From Pleurodeles waltl (taxonomy: Eukaryota > Chordata > Amphibia > Caudata > Salamandridae): a stretch of 64,000 nucleotides of DNA. The translations under genes were made by a program, and so were the position numbers. Every line of letters starts with the position of its first letter. Position 1 is the stretch's first letter. The notes beneath the pieces were generated by a model. It worked only from the letters and a program-made list of their open reading frames with translations. It searched no databases and was not told the origin of the DNA. Below, one piece after another: positions 1 through 9,723 of this stretch. The stretch is taken from positions 224,374,928 through 224,438,927 of the forward strand of contig NC_090441.1 of NCBI RefSeq assembly GCF_031143425.1, written 5' to 3'.

Positions 1-2
1 CT

Positions 3-335
3 GTGAAAGCTATGTTTGTGGACCTCAAACAGAGCCTGGCTAGCATTGACGGGAAAATGGATCTCCTGACTGCACAGATGGAACGTTTGAAGGAGTGGGT
101 GGACAGCCATGCCACCCGGCTTAAGCATGTGGAGTCTCGCACATCGGATCTAGAGGATGGCCGTCTTGAAGATGGAGAGAAGCTGCTGCGGATGGAGATG
201 GTTTTAGAACTTATCCGTAATAAAGACCTTGAGGCCTGGTCCCGCCACAATAATGTGCACATTTTAGGTCTGTCGGAGTCGACAGCTATGGGTCATATGG
301 AGGATTACATGGAGACCATGGCTCTCATTGACGGT
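3..335 (+). pseudogene. L1-like LINE ORF1 fragment
   Basis: An open stretch of about 110 codons runs in from the window edge. It reads as a heptad-rich segment (LKQSLASIDGKMDLL, then MERLKEWVDSHATRLKHVES) followed by WSRHNNVHILGLSES. That last stretch resembles the coiled-coil to RRM junction of vertebrate L1-type ORF1 proteins, where an 'RxNN-IxGLPE' motif opens the RRM. ORF1p is an RNA-binding trimer that packages LINE RNA. Only this junction is present: the RRM core and C-terminal domain are missing, and the similarity stops near 335, where a different repeat begins. It is a dead fragment. The match rests on motif memory, not on a search. Confidence 0.6.
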
Positions 336-897
336 AAATACCACTGACCACCATGCTGACTGCAACCAACATACTGCCGCCGGTGCGGATATCCGTTCAC
401 CATATTATGACACACACACCAATCCGTCACTATACAGCCACAGACGTAACTCCGACACACCAAAGGTCAGTGATAAACTGGCGGTATCAAAACCCACACC
501 GTTACGCCAACAGAACTACGCCCACCACATTATGACCCAGGAATCACCACACAGGACATTTAACCGTGGTAAACCATTGGTGGTACATACCGCTGCGCTG
601 AAAATACACACACTCAAAGAAAACAACACCACATTGGACAATTTAAATTACACACACCTGACACACATACACATACCACACCCACACACCCACACCACTA
701 TAAAACACCCACCCACATTACCCACAACCCTTTATGACTATGCAGCACTGGCACCAAAGAGAGACAGCAAGAGCACTCACAACCAGAGCAACATACCACC
801 ATCACCTATACACCACCCACGCACCTCACAACACAAACCCCAACATATCATCCTACGTACCCTCACCTACAATACTCACAATACTCACACAACACCC
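336..897 (+). repeat. CA-rich region ahead of a Myb-like domain
   Basis: The stretch is purine/pyrimidine skewed and grades from ordinary sequence into imperfect (CA)n from about 608 to 900. A frame stays open across it, but the translation is dominated by His, Thr and Pro from CA codons, so I do not treat it as protein coding. It probably represents the 5' non-coding part of the element whose Myb-like exon follows at 898. Confidence 0.5.
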
Positions 898-1215
898 ATG
901 GCACCACAACAACTCCCCAAATTCTCTGAGGAGGAGCTAAGGGTCATGGTGGAGGAAATCATCCGGGTAGAGCCACAGGTATTTGGAGCACAGGTGCAGC
1001 AGATATCCATTGCTAGGAAGATGGAGCTATGGCAGAGGCTCGTGGACAGGGTCTGCACTGTGAGACAGTACCCCAGGACAACGGATGACATCAGGAAGAG
1101 GTGGAACGACCTACGGGGGAAAGTGGATTCCATTGCAGCAAGACATGTGACTCCTATGCCCTGTGACCCTCACTGTCTTATGTCACATATCCTGTACATT
1201 GATTTACACACATGA
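898..1215 (+). pseudogene. Myb/SANT-like DNA-binding domain, Harbinger type
   Basis: From the ATG at 898 the frame encodes about 80 residues starting MAPQQLPKFSEEELRVMVEE. It goes on through an ARKMELWQRLVDRV helix to TTDDIRKRWNDLRGKV. The pattern of acidic helix 1, W in helix 2 and the 'KRWNDL' helix 3 is that of the trihelix Myb/SANT-like domains in PIF/Harbinger second proteins and in host relatives such as NAIF1. In Harbinger elements this protein helps the DDE transposase reach the nucleus and bind DNA. The frame runs to a stop at 1213-1215, but the residues after about 980 + 160 nt look non-conserved. No DDE nuclease frame is visible nearby, so this is an orphaned or decayed exon. Confidence 0.55.
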
Positions 1216-2195
1216 GTTATTGTCAATGCATAATATATACATGTGATGTAAAGTGCTCTTACACCCTGCATTAGGATGAGTAGTGCTAAAGTGCTATAAA
1301 AGATATAAAACAAAATAGTTGTATTTAAATTTTAATTTATGTACATATTGAGAGAGACCAAGCCATCTGACCTTCTTACAGTGCATGCTTATGTCTTATA
1401 TGTCCGGGTTGAACAAAGCCAAAACATCCCTCTCAAGAACCTGTGAAGAGATAAGCGGTGTGCCTTTGTTTACCCTCCATTACATTTATGTGTGAGGCTC
1501 CCCATAGCTCCTAACCATGATACTTCAACAAAAGGAGGCCTGATGGCCTCTTAACGTCGCCCTTTGTTATGGGCTGAGCTGGAATCTGACAAGCCCCTTC
1601 CCCGCCTGTATGTCCCTGCTCGGAACAAAAGCAGACAACGTGCAGGCGCTGCTGAATGTGTCCCAGTGTCCACAAAAATTACACCAGCACAAGCATATTT
1701 CTGTGGGGCCCACATTATTTGTAGGATAGACAGCGTCGACCATGTGAAAAAAGTGTGCAGAATCCACCTACCTGCCTCTACCCTCAACTCGAGGCCTGAG
1801 ATTCACCTGCTGTGTAGCCAAATACTGACCTCTTCTCAGCATTTCAGTGGAAGTGCATCAACCCAGGGGCACACGCTCCAACTCTTCAGGGGCCCACAGT
1901 CCTTTGAGGGGCCCCATCATTTTACATTATGTCACTGCACCATCACCCTGCTGTGCAGGTAGTCCCACAAGAGTCTTGTTTAGGGTAAATTGATTTAAAT
2001 GAGTCCTTCTTTTAGGACAAGTGCTAAATTCCTTGAAAAAAGCTAAAGGAGTGGGCCAACAATAGCCAGCTTCCTCTGTCCTTTGAACACCTTGAGGGGT
2101 GTCGCTCTCACCCTTCATATTTCAGCAGCTGATGTGCTAGAATGCAGATGAGGGACAGGTCTCTGATGTGTACCCTTCACCTCATGGATGTGATT
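1216..2195. other. No recognised feature
   Basis: AT-rich, non-repetitive sequence. The short frames at 1551-1962 overlap on both strands, lack any motif I recognise and have no context. Probably old, decayed repeat DNA. Confidence 0.4.
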
Positions 2196-2212
2196 GAGAC
2201 ACGCAGAGAAAA

Positions 2213-2455
2213 CATATGTGTTTGTGTGTGTATCCGTCTGCATGTGTGTCTGTCTGTCTATCTCTATTTGTGTATGTATTTGCCTGTGTGTGTCTGTTTG
2301 TGTGTGTGTCTGCCTGTGTGTGTGTCTGTTTGTGTGTGTGTCTGCCTGTGTGTGGTTCTACCTATGTGTGTCTGTCTGTGTGTCTGTCTTTGTGTGTCTG
2401 TGTGCATGGGTTTGTATGTATGTCTGTCTCTGTGTATGCATGTCTGTGTGAAGCT
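2213..2455 (+). repeat. Imperfect (TG)n/(TCTG)n microsatellite
   Basis: About 240 bases of TGTG, TCTG and TGCC units with interruptions. All three forward frames stay open through it and give Cys/Val-rich strings, which is a by-product of the repeat. Confidence 0.9.
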
Positions 2456-3295
2456 TCACACACAAGTTCACCATCCACAAAGGGACAGGCACAGAGCACG
2501 ATGTCACTAGTGTGGATAAGTGTGTATGATGGTCTTCATTTACAACACACCAGGTGGAAATGACATGCAAATGTAGATACCCCAGAGATCAGTTGTGCAA
2601 TACCCTTAGGACAGAAAGGGCTTGATCCACCCCCATCATATGTCTTAGCCTTCACTGAGGCAGCTTTCCTCATACACACACAATAGCCCCAGAGCACCAG
2701 AGCATCACTCCACTTTTTGTGACTTAACACCCATTTTTAAATATGGCCCCTTCATACTCAACACTTGGAAGGGGTGTGCAATGGGTGTTACTGTGGGCAT
2801 GCCATCCCTGAGTTGTGAAAATGGTGGTGCGCGACGCTGCCAAATTTGGCGCAGTACCGCACACCATCATTTTCTATTAAATCTGGCCCACAGTTATTGT
2901 GCTCCTGTGGACTGGCTGGACCGTGGATGGCATTTCATCTTATCTAAGCCTCTTCTTAGAATTTCACAGGTCTTTAAAAAACATTCATTTGTGTTAGAAA
3001 TTGGGTCTCTAGTTGGCAGAGGTATGCACCCTGTCCCAGTAGGGACCACAATCCTAGTCAGGGTAAATCACAACACAGTCCAAATTATCCTGTGCTCACC
3101 CTCTGGTAGATTGGCACAGAGCAGATGGGCTAAATTTAGAAAGCAATGTGTATAGTATTTTGCAATAACATTCAGTAACACAGTGAAACACAACAAAAAT
3201 ACACCACACAGGTTTAGAAAATAGATAATATGTATCTGAATAAAATAAGATAAAAACAGCACAAATCCAATATGCACAAGTTGATATATTGCTTT
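2456..3295. other. Unassigned DNA with a possible short interspersed repeat
   Basis: No gene is seen. Around 2690-2895 a stretch with 'gcgcgacgctgcc' and 'tttggcgcagtaccgc' has the look of salamander short interspersed repeats with partly inverted ends, but its borders cannot be fixed. 3180-3290 is AT-rich. Confidence 0.35.
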
Positions 3296-3320
3296 TTAAC
3301 CTGTTGGGTGCCTGACAATG

Positions 3321-3370
3321 AACAGTTATGTCCTGGGCAGCACCGCTCGGGTGCCCTGGACATAACTGTT
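3321..3370. repeat. Subterminal hairpin of the piggyBac-like element
   Basis: AACAGTTATGTCC (3321-3333) is perfectly complementary to GGACATAACTGTT (3358-3370). The 24 bases between them can pair further (GGGCAGCACC against GGGTGCCC). It lies 20 bases inside the putative terminus, where subterminal repeats that bind transposase are common. Confidence 0.7.
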
Positions 3371-3728
3371 AAGTCCTGCACCTGGCCCTCGGGGGAAGCC
3401 CTAGCGCTCCCCCTGAGGGTCTCCCTCCCACCCCCCAGGGCAGGTCTGTAAGGGAAATCGCTTCCCTTCATCCCCGCCCCCTCCAACCCCATCGAATGAC
3501 ATCAGCACGCGATCACGTGCTGAAATCATTAAAGGCCACCCGATGCGCTGGAAGCCATTTGCTTCCTGTGCGTCGAGGGAGAAAGAGGTACGCTTCTCCT
3601 CCAGCTGGGGGGAGGGGGTGATTGCAATAAAAGAGGCATCGGGGGAAAGGAAAGGGTTTTCCTTTCCCTCAATGTCTCTTTCAGCATTCCTGCTGCCCGA
3701 TCGCAATGCCTACATGATGTTTTTAGCT

Positions 3729-4590
3729 GTTTCTGCCCCCCTTGTGGGCAGATTGGAATCCTATTTTTGGGGGCAGAAGTCAATGTAATGCAAAGAAGAA
3801 TTGTGATTGTGTGTGTTTTTTGTGTGTGTGGGGGGGTTGTCCTTGGACAAGGGTCGCCCCTAAAAAGGGGCAAAGCACTTTTGGGCAGTTCTGCCCCCAA
3901 GATGTCAGGGATTGTTTTTGTGTTGGGTGTGTGGCCACTTGGGCAAGGGTCGCCCCCCCCAAAGGCGGCAAATCACTGTTGGGCAGATCAGCGTATTTTT
4001 CTAGGCCCATCTGCCTCCAAGGAGGTAGAATCCACTTAGTGCCAGGGATCCTGTGTGTGTGTGTTTTGTGTGGGGACAGCCCCTTGGGCTGCGGTCGCCC
4101 CCCAAAGGGGGCAATATATTTTTTGCTATTTCTGCCCCCCTTGGGAGCAGATTGGCCTACTTTTTTTGAGGCCAATATGCCCCCAAGAAGCCAGGGTTTA
4201 TTTTTCCTTTGTTTTTTTGCTTTGGGGGCACCCCCTTTGGCAAGGGTCACCTCCTAAAGGAGACAAAATACTGTTGGGCAGTTCTGCCCCCCTTGGAGGC
4301 AGATCAGCCTATATTTTTTAGGCCCATCTGCCCCCAATGGGAGCGCAATCCACTTAGCGCCAGGGATCTTTTGTGTGCTTTGTGTGGGGGTGGCCTCTTG
4401 GGCAGGGGTCGTTCGCCATGTGGGGCCAATATTATTTACACCACTTTGCAGATCAGCCAATTATTTTTAAAGGTGCCATAGATTTTTTTAGTTTCATTTG
4501 TTTTTGGTTGGGGGGGCGGGCCCTTGGGCAAGGGATTCAGCACAGTACTGGTGGCAATTTCTGCCCCCCTTGGGGTGGATTGTCCTAGTT
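3729..4590 (+). repeat. Degenerate tandem repeats in the piggyBac 5' region
   Basis: Two motifs recur: 'tctgcccccttgggggcaga'-type palindromes (near 3733, 3886, 4131, 4281, 4556) and 'ttgggcaagggtcgcccc' (near 3845, 3930, 4086, 4230, 4397, 4508). The phrase 'ccacttag(t/c)gccaggga' at about 4032 and 4351 gives a higher-order period near 320 bases with half-units near 150. Frames through here give only repeat-derived peptides. Confidence 0.7.
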
Positions 4591-4846
4591 TGTTTTAGTG
4601 CTCAATGATATTTGTGTTGTCTTACATCTAATTTGATTTTCTTTTTTCTTTTTAGTGGGATATCATTTGTAATTGATGTGTCTTTGCAGAGTAGTTGCTG
4701 GTGAGTCTAGCCTTTTCAGGAATGTGAGTGGTATAGTTTGGAGTACATAACTCTTTGTGAGTAAGCCACACTTTGTTTATCACCTACTTTAGACAGTGCT
4801 GGTTGCTGTTGGTGCATTTGTCAAGTTACACTTCTTAGAAAAGAAG

Positions 4847-5526
4847 ATGGCTAGCCGCAGAGTGACTGCTCAGCAGGTTGTTGGCTGCTTTTTGAGTCAT
4901 CTTCTGACCATGATTATGAGACTGACTCTGCATGTGAGGCAGAGGAGGACATGAGAGATTCTGGCAGTGAGTTTTCTGTCAGAGAGGAATCTTTTGATGA
5001 GGAAGCCACTCTCAGTGCAGATGAAGGGCCTGTTTTAGAGGAGGACACTGATATGCCAATAGTGCAGCAGCCTGGGGCTGAAAGGTTTCCCATTGGAAGA
5101 TATGACACGTGGGTTGCCCCAAACATAGAGCATCCACAGTTGCATGCCTTTACTGGTCTCCCAGGGTGTAGAGTGAATACGGAAAACTTTTTGCCTGTCA
5201 ATTTCTTTGAGTTGTATATGGGCGATGTATTTTTGGAAGAGATTGTTGAGCAGACTCATTTGGATGCAGAGCAGTATTTGAGGGACAGCACGGCCAGACT
5301 TAGGCCTCAGTCTAGAGCTACCCAGTGCATTCCCACAAATCTGGAAGAGATGAAAACGTTCTTGGGTTTGACTATTTTGATGGGGTTGATAACAGTTAGT
5401 GAATTCCCTCTAGTCAGTGATCAATCCCCTGGTATGTGTCTGCAGCCAGGACTTGGCAAGGCAGGATATTGTGACAACAGAGACTTTCCTTTGAAGTTTG
5501 CTTTCTTCAAAGGCAGAGAGGGGTAT
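4847..5526 (+). pseudogene. piggyBac-type transposase, N-terminal fragment
   Basis: The likely original start is ATG at 4847 (MASRRVTAQQVVG). That frame is two bases out of phase with the main open frame that carries the ATG at 4951. The main frame is open upstream to about 4870 and encodes an acidic, Ser-rich head (SSSDHDYETDSACEAEEDM), so a one-base indel near 4880-4890 is the simplest reading. The body matches the start of the DDE_Tnp_1_7 family: ELYMGDVFLEEIVEQTHLDAEQY, then PTNLEEMKTFLGLTILMG. The acidic head plus this block is typical of piggyBac transposases such as those behind PGBD genes. The later residues (to GREGY) fit poorly. The catalytic aspartates and Cys-rich tail are missing because LTR1 interrupts at 5527. 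Annotation to 5604 would read into the LTR. Confidence 0.75.
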
Positions 5527-5751
5527 TGTAGGAGGCTGGACTGGCTTGTAGTGAGTACCAAGGGGTACTTGCACCTTGCACCAGGCCCAGTTATCCCTTA
5601 TTAGTGTATAGGGTGTCTAGCAGCATAGGCTGATAGATAATGGTAGCTTAGCAGAGCAGCTTAGGCTGAACTAGGAGACGACTGAAGCTCCTACAGTACC
5701 ACTAGTGTCACTTGCACAATATCATAAGAAAACACAATACACAGATATACT

Positions 5752-5774
5752 AAAAATAAAGGTACTTTATTTTT
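5752..5774. terminator. Bidirectional poly(A)-signal palindrome in the LTR
   Basis: AAAAATAAAG, three bases, CTTTATTTTT: a perfect 10-bp inverted repeat that places AATAAA on both strands. It lies about 225 bases from the TG end, which is the 3' (R/U5) side for a minus-strand element, as expected for the element's poly(A) signal. The same motif is present in each LTR (for example 9950-9972). Confidence 0.55.
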
Positions 5775-6787
5775 ATGACAATATGCCAAAGTATCTCAGT
5801 GAGTACCCTCAGTATGAGGATAGCAATTATACACAAGTTATATGTACACAATACCAAAAATATGCAGTATAGTCTTAGAAAACACTACAAACAATGTGTA
5901 GTTACAATAGGATGCAATGGGGACACATAGGGATAGGGGCAACACAAACCATATACTCCAAAAGTGGAATGCGAACCACGAATTGACCCCAAACCTATGT
6001 GACCTTGTAGAGGGTCGCTGGGACTATTAGAAAATAGTAAGGGTTAGAAAATTAGCCCTCCCCAAGACCCTGAAAAGTGAGTGCAAAGTGCACTAAAGTT
6101 CCCCAAAGGACAAAGAAGTCGTGATAGGGGAATTCTGCAGGAAAGACACAAACCAGCAATGCAACAACGATGGATTTCCAAACGAGGGTACCTGTGGAAC
6201 AAGGGGACCAAGTCCAAAAGTCACAAGCAAGTCGGAGATGGGCAGATGCCCAGGAAATGCCAACGGTGGATGCAAAGAAGCTGCTACTGGACAGTAGAAA
6301 CTTAGGATTCTGCAGGAACGACAAGGGCTAGAAACTTCCCCTTTGGAGGATGGATCCGCAACGCAGTGGAGAGTTGTGCAAAAGTGTTTTCCCATGGAAA
6401 TACAGCCAACAAGCCTTGCTAGCTGCAAATCGTGCGAAAAGGGTTTTTGGACGCTGCTGTGGCCCAGGAGGGACCAGGATGTCGCCAATTGCGTCTGGGG
6501 ACAGAGGGGACGTCGAGCAAGACAAGGAGCCCTATCAGCAGCAGGTATCACCCATAGAAGTGCCAGAAACAGGCACTACGAGGATGCGTGAAACGGTGCT
6601 CACCGAAGTTGCACAAAGGAGTCCCACGTCGCCGGAGACCAACTTAGAAAGTCATGCAATGCAGGTTAGAGTGCCGTGGACCCAGGCTTGGCTGTGCACA
6701 AAGGATTTCCGCCGGAGGTGCACGGAAGCCGGAGTAGCTGCAAAAGTCGCAGTTCCCAGCAATGCAGTCTGGCGTGGGGAGGCAAGG

Positions 6788-6795
6788 ACTTACCT
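6788..6795 (-). promoter_or_regulatory. Conserved splice-donor-like site in the LTR
   Basis: The minus strand reads GGAGGTAAGTCC here, matching the AG|GTAAGT donor consensus in the sense orientation of the element. The site is kept in the B LTRs (10985-10992, 19279-19286) and in the C, LTR2, LTR3 and F copies. Use as a donor is inference. Confidence 0.4.
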
Positions 6796-7778
6796 CCACC
6801 AAACTTGGACTGAAGAGTCACTGGACTGTGGGAGTCACTTGGACAGAGTTGCTGGATTCAAGGGACCTCGCTTGTCATGCTGAGAGGAGACCCAGGAGAC
6901 CAGTAATGCAGTTCTTTGGTGCCTGCGGTTGCAGGGGGAAGATTCCGTCGACCCACGGGAGATTTCTTCGGAACTTCTAGTGCAGAGAGGAGGCAGACTA
7001 CCCCCACAGCATGCACCACCAGGAAAACAGTCGAGAAGGCGGCAGGATCAGCGTTACAGAGTTGCAGTAGTCGTCTTAGCTACTATGTTGCAGTTTTGCA
7101 GGCTTCCAGCGCGGTCAGCAGTCGATTCCTTGGCAGAAGGTGAAGAGAGAGATGCAGAGGAACTCTGATGAGCTCTTGCATTCGTTATCTAAAATGTCCC
7201 CAAAGACAGAGACCCTAAATAGCCAGAAAAGAGGGTTTGGCTACCTAGGAGAGAGGATAGGCTAGCAACACCTGGAGGAGCCTATCAGAAGGAGTCTCTG
7301 ACGTCACCTGGTGGCACTGGCCACTCAGAGCAGTCCAGTGTGCTGGCAGCACCTCTGTTTCCAAGATGGCAGAGGTCTGGAGCACACTGGAGGAGCTCTG
7401 GACACCTCCCAGGGGAGGTGCAGGTCAGGGGAGTGGTCACTCCCCTTTCCTTTGTCCAGTTTCGCGCCAGAGCAGGGCTAAGGGGTCTCCTGAACCGGTG
7501 TAGACTGGCTTATGCAGAATTGGGTACATCTGTGCCGAAGAAAGCATTTCCAGAGGCTGGGGGAGGCTACTCATCCCCTGCCTTCACACCATTTTCCAAA
7601 GGGAGAGGGTGTAACACCCTCTCTCAGAGGAAGTCCTTTGTTCTGCCATCCTGGGACAAGCCTGGCTTGACCCCAGGGGGGCAGAAACCTGTCTGAGGGG
7701 TTGGCAGCAGCAGCAGCTGCAGTGAAACCCCAGAAAAGGCAGTTTGGCAGTACCAGGGTCTGTGCTACAGACCACTGG

Positions 7779-8444
7779 GATCATGGAATTGTGTCAACAA
7801 TGCCAGGATGGCATAGAGGGGGCAATTCCATGATCTTAGACATGTTACATGGCCATATTCGGAGTTACCATTGTGAAGCTACATATAGGTAGTGACCTAT
7901 ATGTAGTGCACGTGTGTAATGGTGTCCCCGCACTCACAAAGTTCAGGGAATTGGCCCTGAACAATGTGGGGGCACCTTGGCTAGTGCCAGGGTACCCTCA
8001 CACTTATTAACTTTGCACCTAACCTTTACCAGGTAAAGGTTAGACATATAGGTGACTTATAAGTTACTTAAGTGCAGTGTAAAATGGTTGTGAAATAACG
8101 TGGACGTTATTTCACTCAGGCTGCAGTGGCAGGCCTGTGTAAGAATTGTCAGAGCTCCCTATGGGTGGCAAAAGAAATGCTGCAGCCCATAGGGATCTCC
8201 TGGAACCCCAATACCCTGGGTACCTCAGTACCATATACTAGGGAATTATAAGGGTGTTCCAGTAAGCCAATGTAAATTGGTAAAATTGGTCACTAGCCTG
8301 TTAGTGACAATTTTAAAGAAATGAGAGAGCATAACCACTGAGGTTCTGATTAGCAGAGCCTCAGTGAGACAGTTAGTCACTACACAGGTAACACATTCAG
8401 GCACACTTATGAGCACTGGGGCCCTGGAGAACAGGGTCCCAGTG
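7779..8444. promoter_or_regulatory. Palindrome cluster in U3 of the LTR
   Basis: Inverted repeats follow one another. GATCATGGAATTG pairs with 7823-7835. CTACATATAGGT pairs with 7895-7906 (12 bp, 4-nt loop). CTAACCTTTACC pairs with 8032-8043 (12 bp, 1-nt loop). GTGAAATAACGT pairs with 8104-8115 (12 bp, 2-nt centre). CCCTATGGG (8157-8165) pairs with 8186-8194. GTCACTA pairs with TAGTGAC (8289-8307). ACTGAGG (8337) pairs with CCTCAGT (8359). CACTGGGGCCCTG (8414) pairs with 8432-8444. They lie in the 5' third of the LTR in element orientation, the U3 side, and recur in all copies. Confidence 0.75.
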
Positions 8445-8519
8445 ACACATACAACTAAAACAACATATATACAGTGAAAAATGGGGGTAACATGCCAGGC
8501 AAGATGGTACTTTCCTACA

Positions 8520-8541
8520 CAACCCCCCCCCCAAACGAAGG
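8520..8541 (-). promoter_or_regulatory. Polypurine tract of element A
   Basis: Directly after LTR1 the plus strand reads CA, AC-run, AAACGAAGGA. On the minus strand this is a G-run preceded by TTCGTTT, ending two or three bases before the LTR. It primes plus-strand DNA synthesis in LTR elements. Confidence 0.85.
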
Positions 8542-8550
8542 ACAATAAGA

Positions 8551-9723
8551 CTAGCCATGACCTGATGAGTCTTCATTGTCTAAGTGGAAATATCTGGAGA
8601 GTCCATCTGCATTGGAGTGGGTACTCCCAGGTCTATGTTCCACTGTATGGTCCATTCCCTGTAGGGATATGGACCACCTCAACAATTTAGGATTTTCACC
8701 TTTCATTTGTTTTAGCCAAAGTAGAGGTTTGTGGTCTGTCTGAACAATGAAGTGAGTGCCAAACAGGTATGGCCTCAACTTCTTCAGAGCCCATACCACA
8801 GCAAAGGCCTCCCTCTCTATGGCAGACCAACGCTTTTCTCTAGGGTTCAACCTCCTACTAATAAAAGCAACAGGTTGATCCTGGCCCTCAGAATTAAGTT
8901 GTGATAGGACTGCCCCTACTCCTAATTCAGAGGCATCAGTTTGGACATAGAATTTTTTTGAGTAACAAGGGCTTTTCAGGACAGGTGCAGAACACATGGC
9001 TTGCTTCAGCTCCTCAAAAGCTTTCTGACAGTTTGCTGTCCATAATACCTTTTTAGGCATTTTCTTGGATGTGAGGTCATTAAGAGGGGCTGCAGTGGAG
9101 CCATAGTTCTTAATGAACCTCCTGTAATACCCAGTGAGGCCTAGGAAGGCTCTCACCTGAGTCTGAGTGGTAGGGGGAACCCAATCAATAATTGTTTGGA
9201 TTTTCCCCTGAAGTGGTGCAATCTGTTCCCCACCAACAAGGTGTCCCAGATAAACCACCTTACCTTGCACTATCTGGCACTTTGAAGCCTTGATAGTGAG
9301 GCCTGCCTTTTGCAGGGCCTCCAAAACTTTCCATAGGTGGACCAGGTGATCATCCCAGCTGGAGCTAAAGACAGCTATATCGTCCAAATATGCTGCACTG
9401 AAAGCTTCCAGCCCTTGCAGGACTGTGTTCACCAACCTCTGAAAAGTGGCAGGTGCATTTTTCAAACCAAAAGGCATTACAGTGAACTGGTAATGTCCTC
9501 CAATGGTTGAAAATGCAGTTTTAGGTTTAGCATCTTCTGACAATTTGATCTGCCAATACCCTGCAGTCAAGTCAAAAGTGCTTAGATACTTGGCAGATGC
9601 CAGTGTATCTATGAGCTCATCTGCCCTGGGTATAGGGTGAGCATCAGTTTTGGTTACCAAGTTGAGACCTCTGTAGTCTACACAAAACCGCATTTCCTTC
9701 TTTCCATCTTTGGAATGGGGTTT
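8551..9723 (-). pseudogene. pol: Element A pol, 3' part (RT-RNase H)
   Basis: This is the downstream half of the pol of A, ending at a TAG (8551-8553). It encodes RT motifs FDLTAGYWQI and AYLDDIAVFS, the thumb and connection region, and RNase H with TDASELGVG, AIEREAFAVVWAL, TDHKPL and NADGLSR. The reading frame continues exactly into 30273 once element B and one GGTTT copy are disregarded, so B entered an open pol frame. A longer frame to 9771 exists only because it reads into the antisense of B's LTR; those residues are not pol. No internal stop is seen in this half. Confidence 0.9.
9719..9723. repeat. Target-site duplication of B, left copy (GGTTT)
   Basis: GGTTT immediately precedes the TG of B's left LTR and is repeated at 30268-30272. 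The uninterrupted sequence, with one GGTTT, is seen in element D near 36117. Confidence 0.95.

Larger units (their letters stand above)
3296..5526 (+). mobile_element. piggyBac-like DNA transposon, 5' part only
   Basis: A TTAA at 3296-3299 is followed by CCTGTTGGGTGCCTGAC, which fits the TTAA target and CC-starting termini of piggyBac elements. Next come a hairpin (3321-3370), GC-rich DNA, tandem subrepeats (3729-4590) and a transposase N-terminal region (4847-5526). The element is cut at 5526 by LTR1 of the retrotransposon array. The 3' half does not reappear after the array ends at 43286, so the insertion point no longer has both sides. The catalytic DDD part and right terminus are absent, so the piece cannot be active alone. 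Confidence 0.65.
5527..8519 (-). repeat. LTR1 (3' LTR of element A), 2993 bp
   Basis: It begins TGTAGGAGG and ends TTTCCTACA, giving a 7-bp inverted terminal repeat with TG..CA ends. On the right it is followed directly by the complement of a polypurine tract and then the C-terminus of pol, so on the minus strand it is the 3' LTR. Near-identical copies occur at 9724, 18019/28702, 31933 and 60403. LTRs near 3 kb are long for Ty3/gypsy elements. Frames of 60-177 codons recur inside but are broken differently in each copy. Confidence 0.95.

Noticed and set aside
2142..2570. Cys/Val-rich frames in the TG-rich repeat
   Set aside because: Open in all three frames because of repeat composition; no gene evidence.
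4873..5604. Reading the piggyBac frame through to the stop at 5604
   Set aside because: From 5527 the frame reads LTR1 sequence; only the part to 5526 is transposase.
6350..7168. Frames of 60-177 codons recurring inside each LTR, on both strands
   Set aside because: The same frames are shifted or stopped differently in each LTR copy, show no domain, and overlap each other on opposite strands. They look like by-products of GC-rich repeated DNA.
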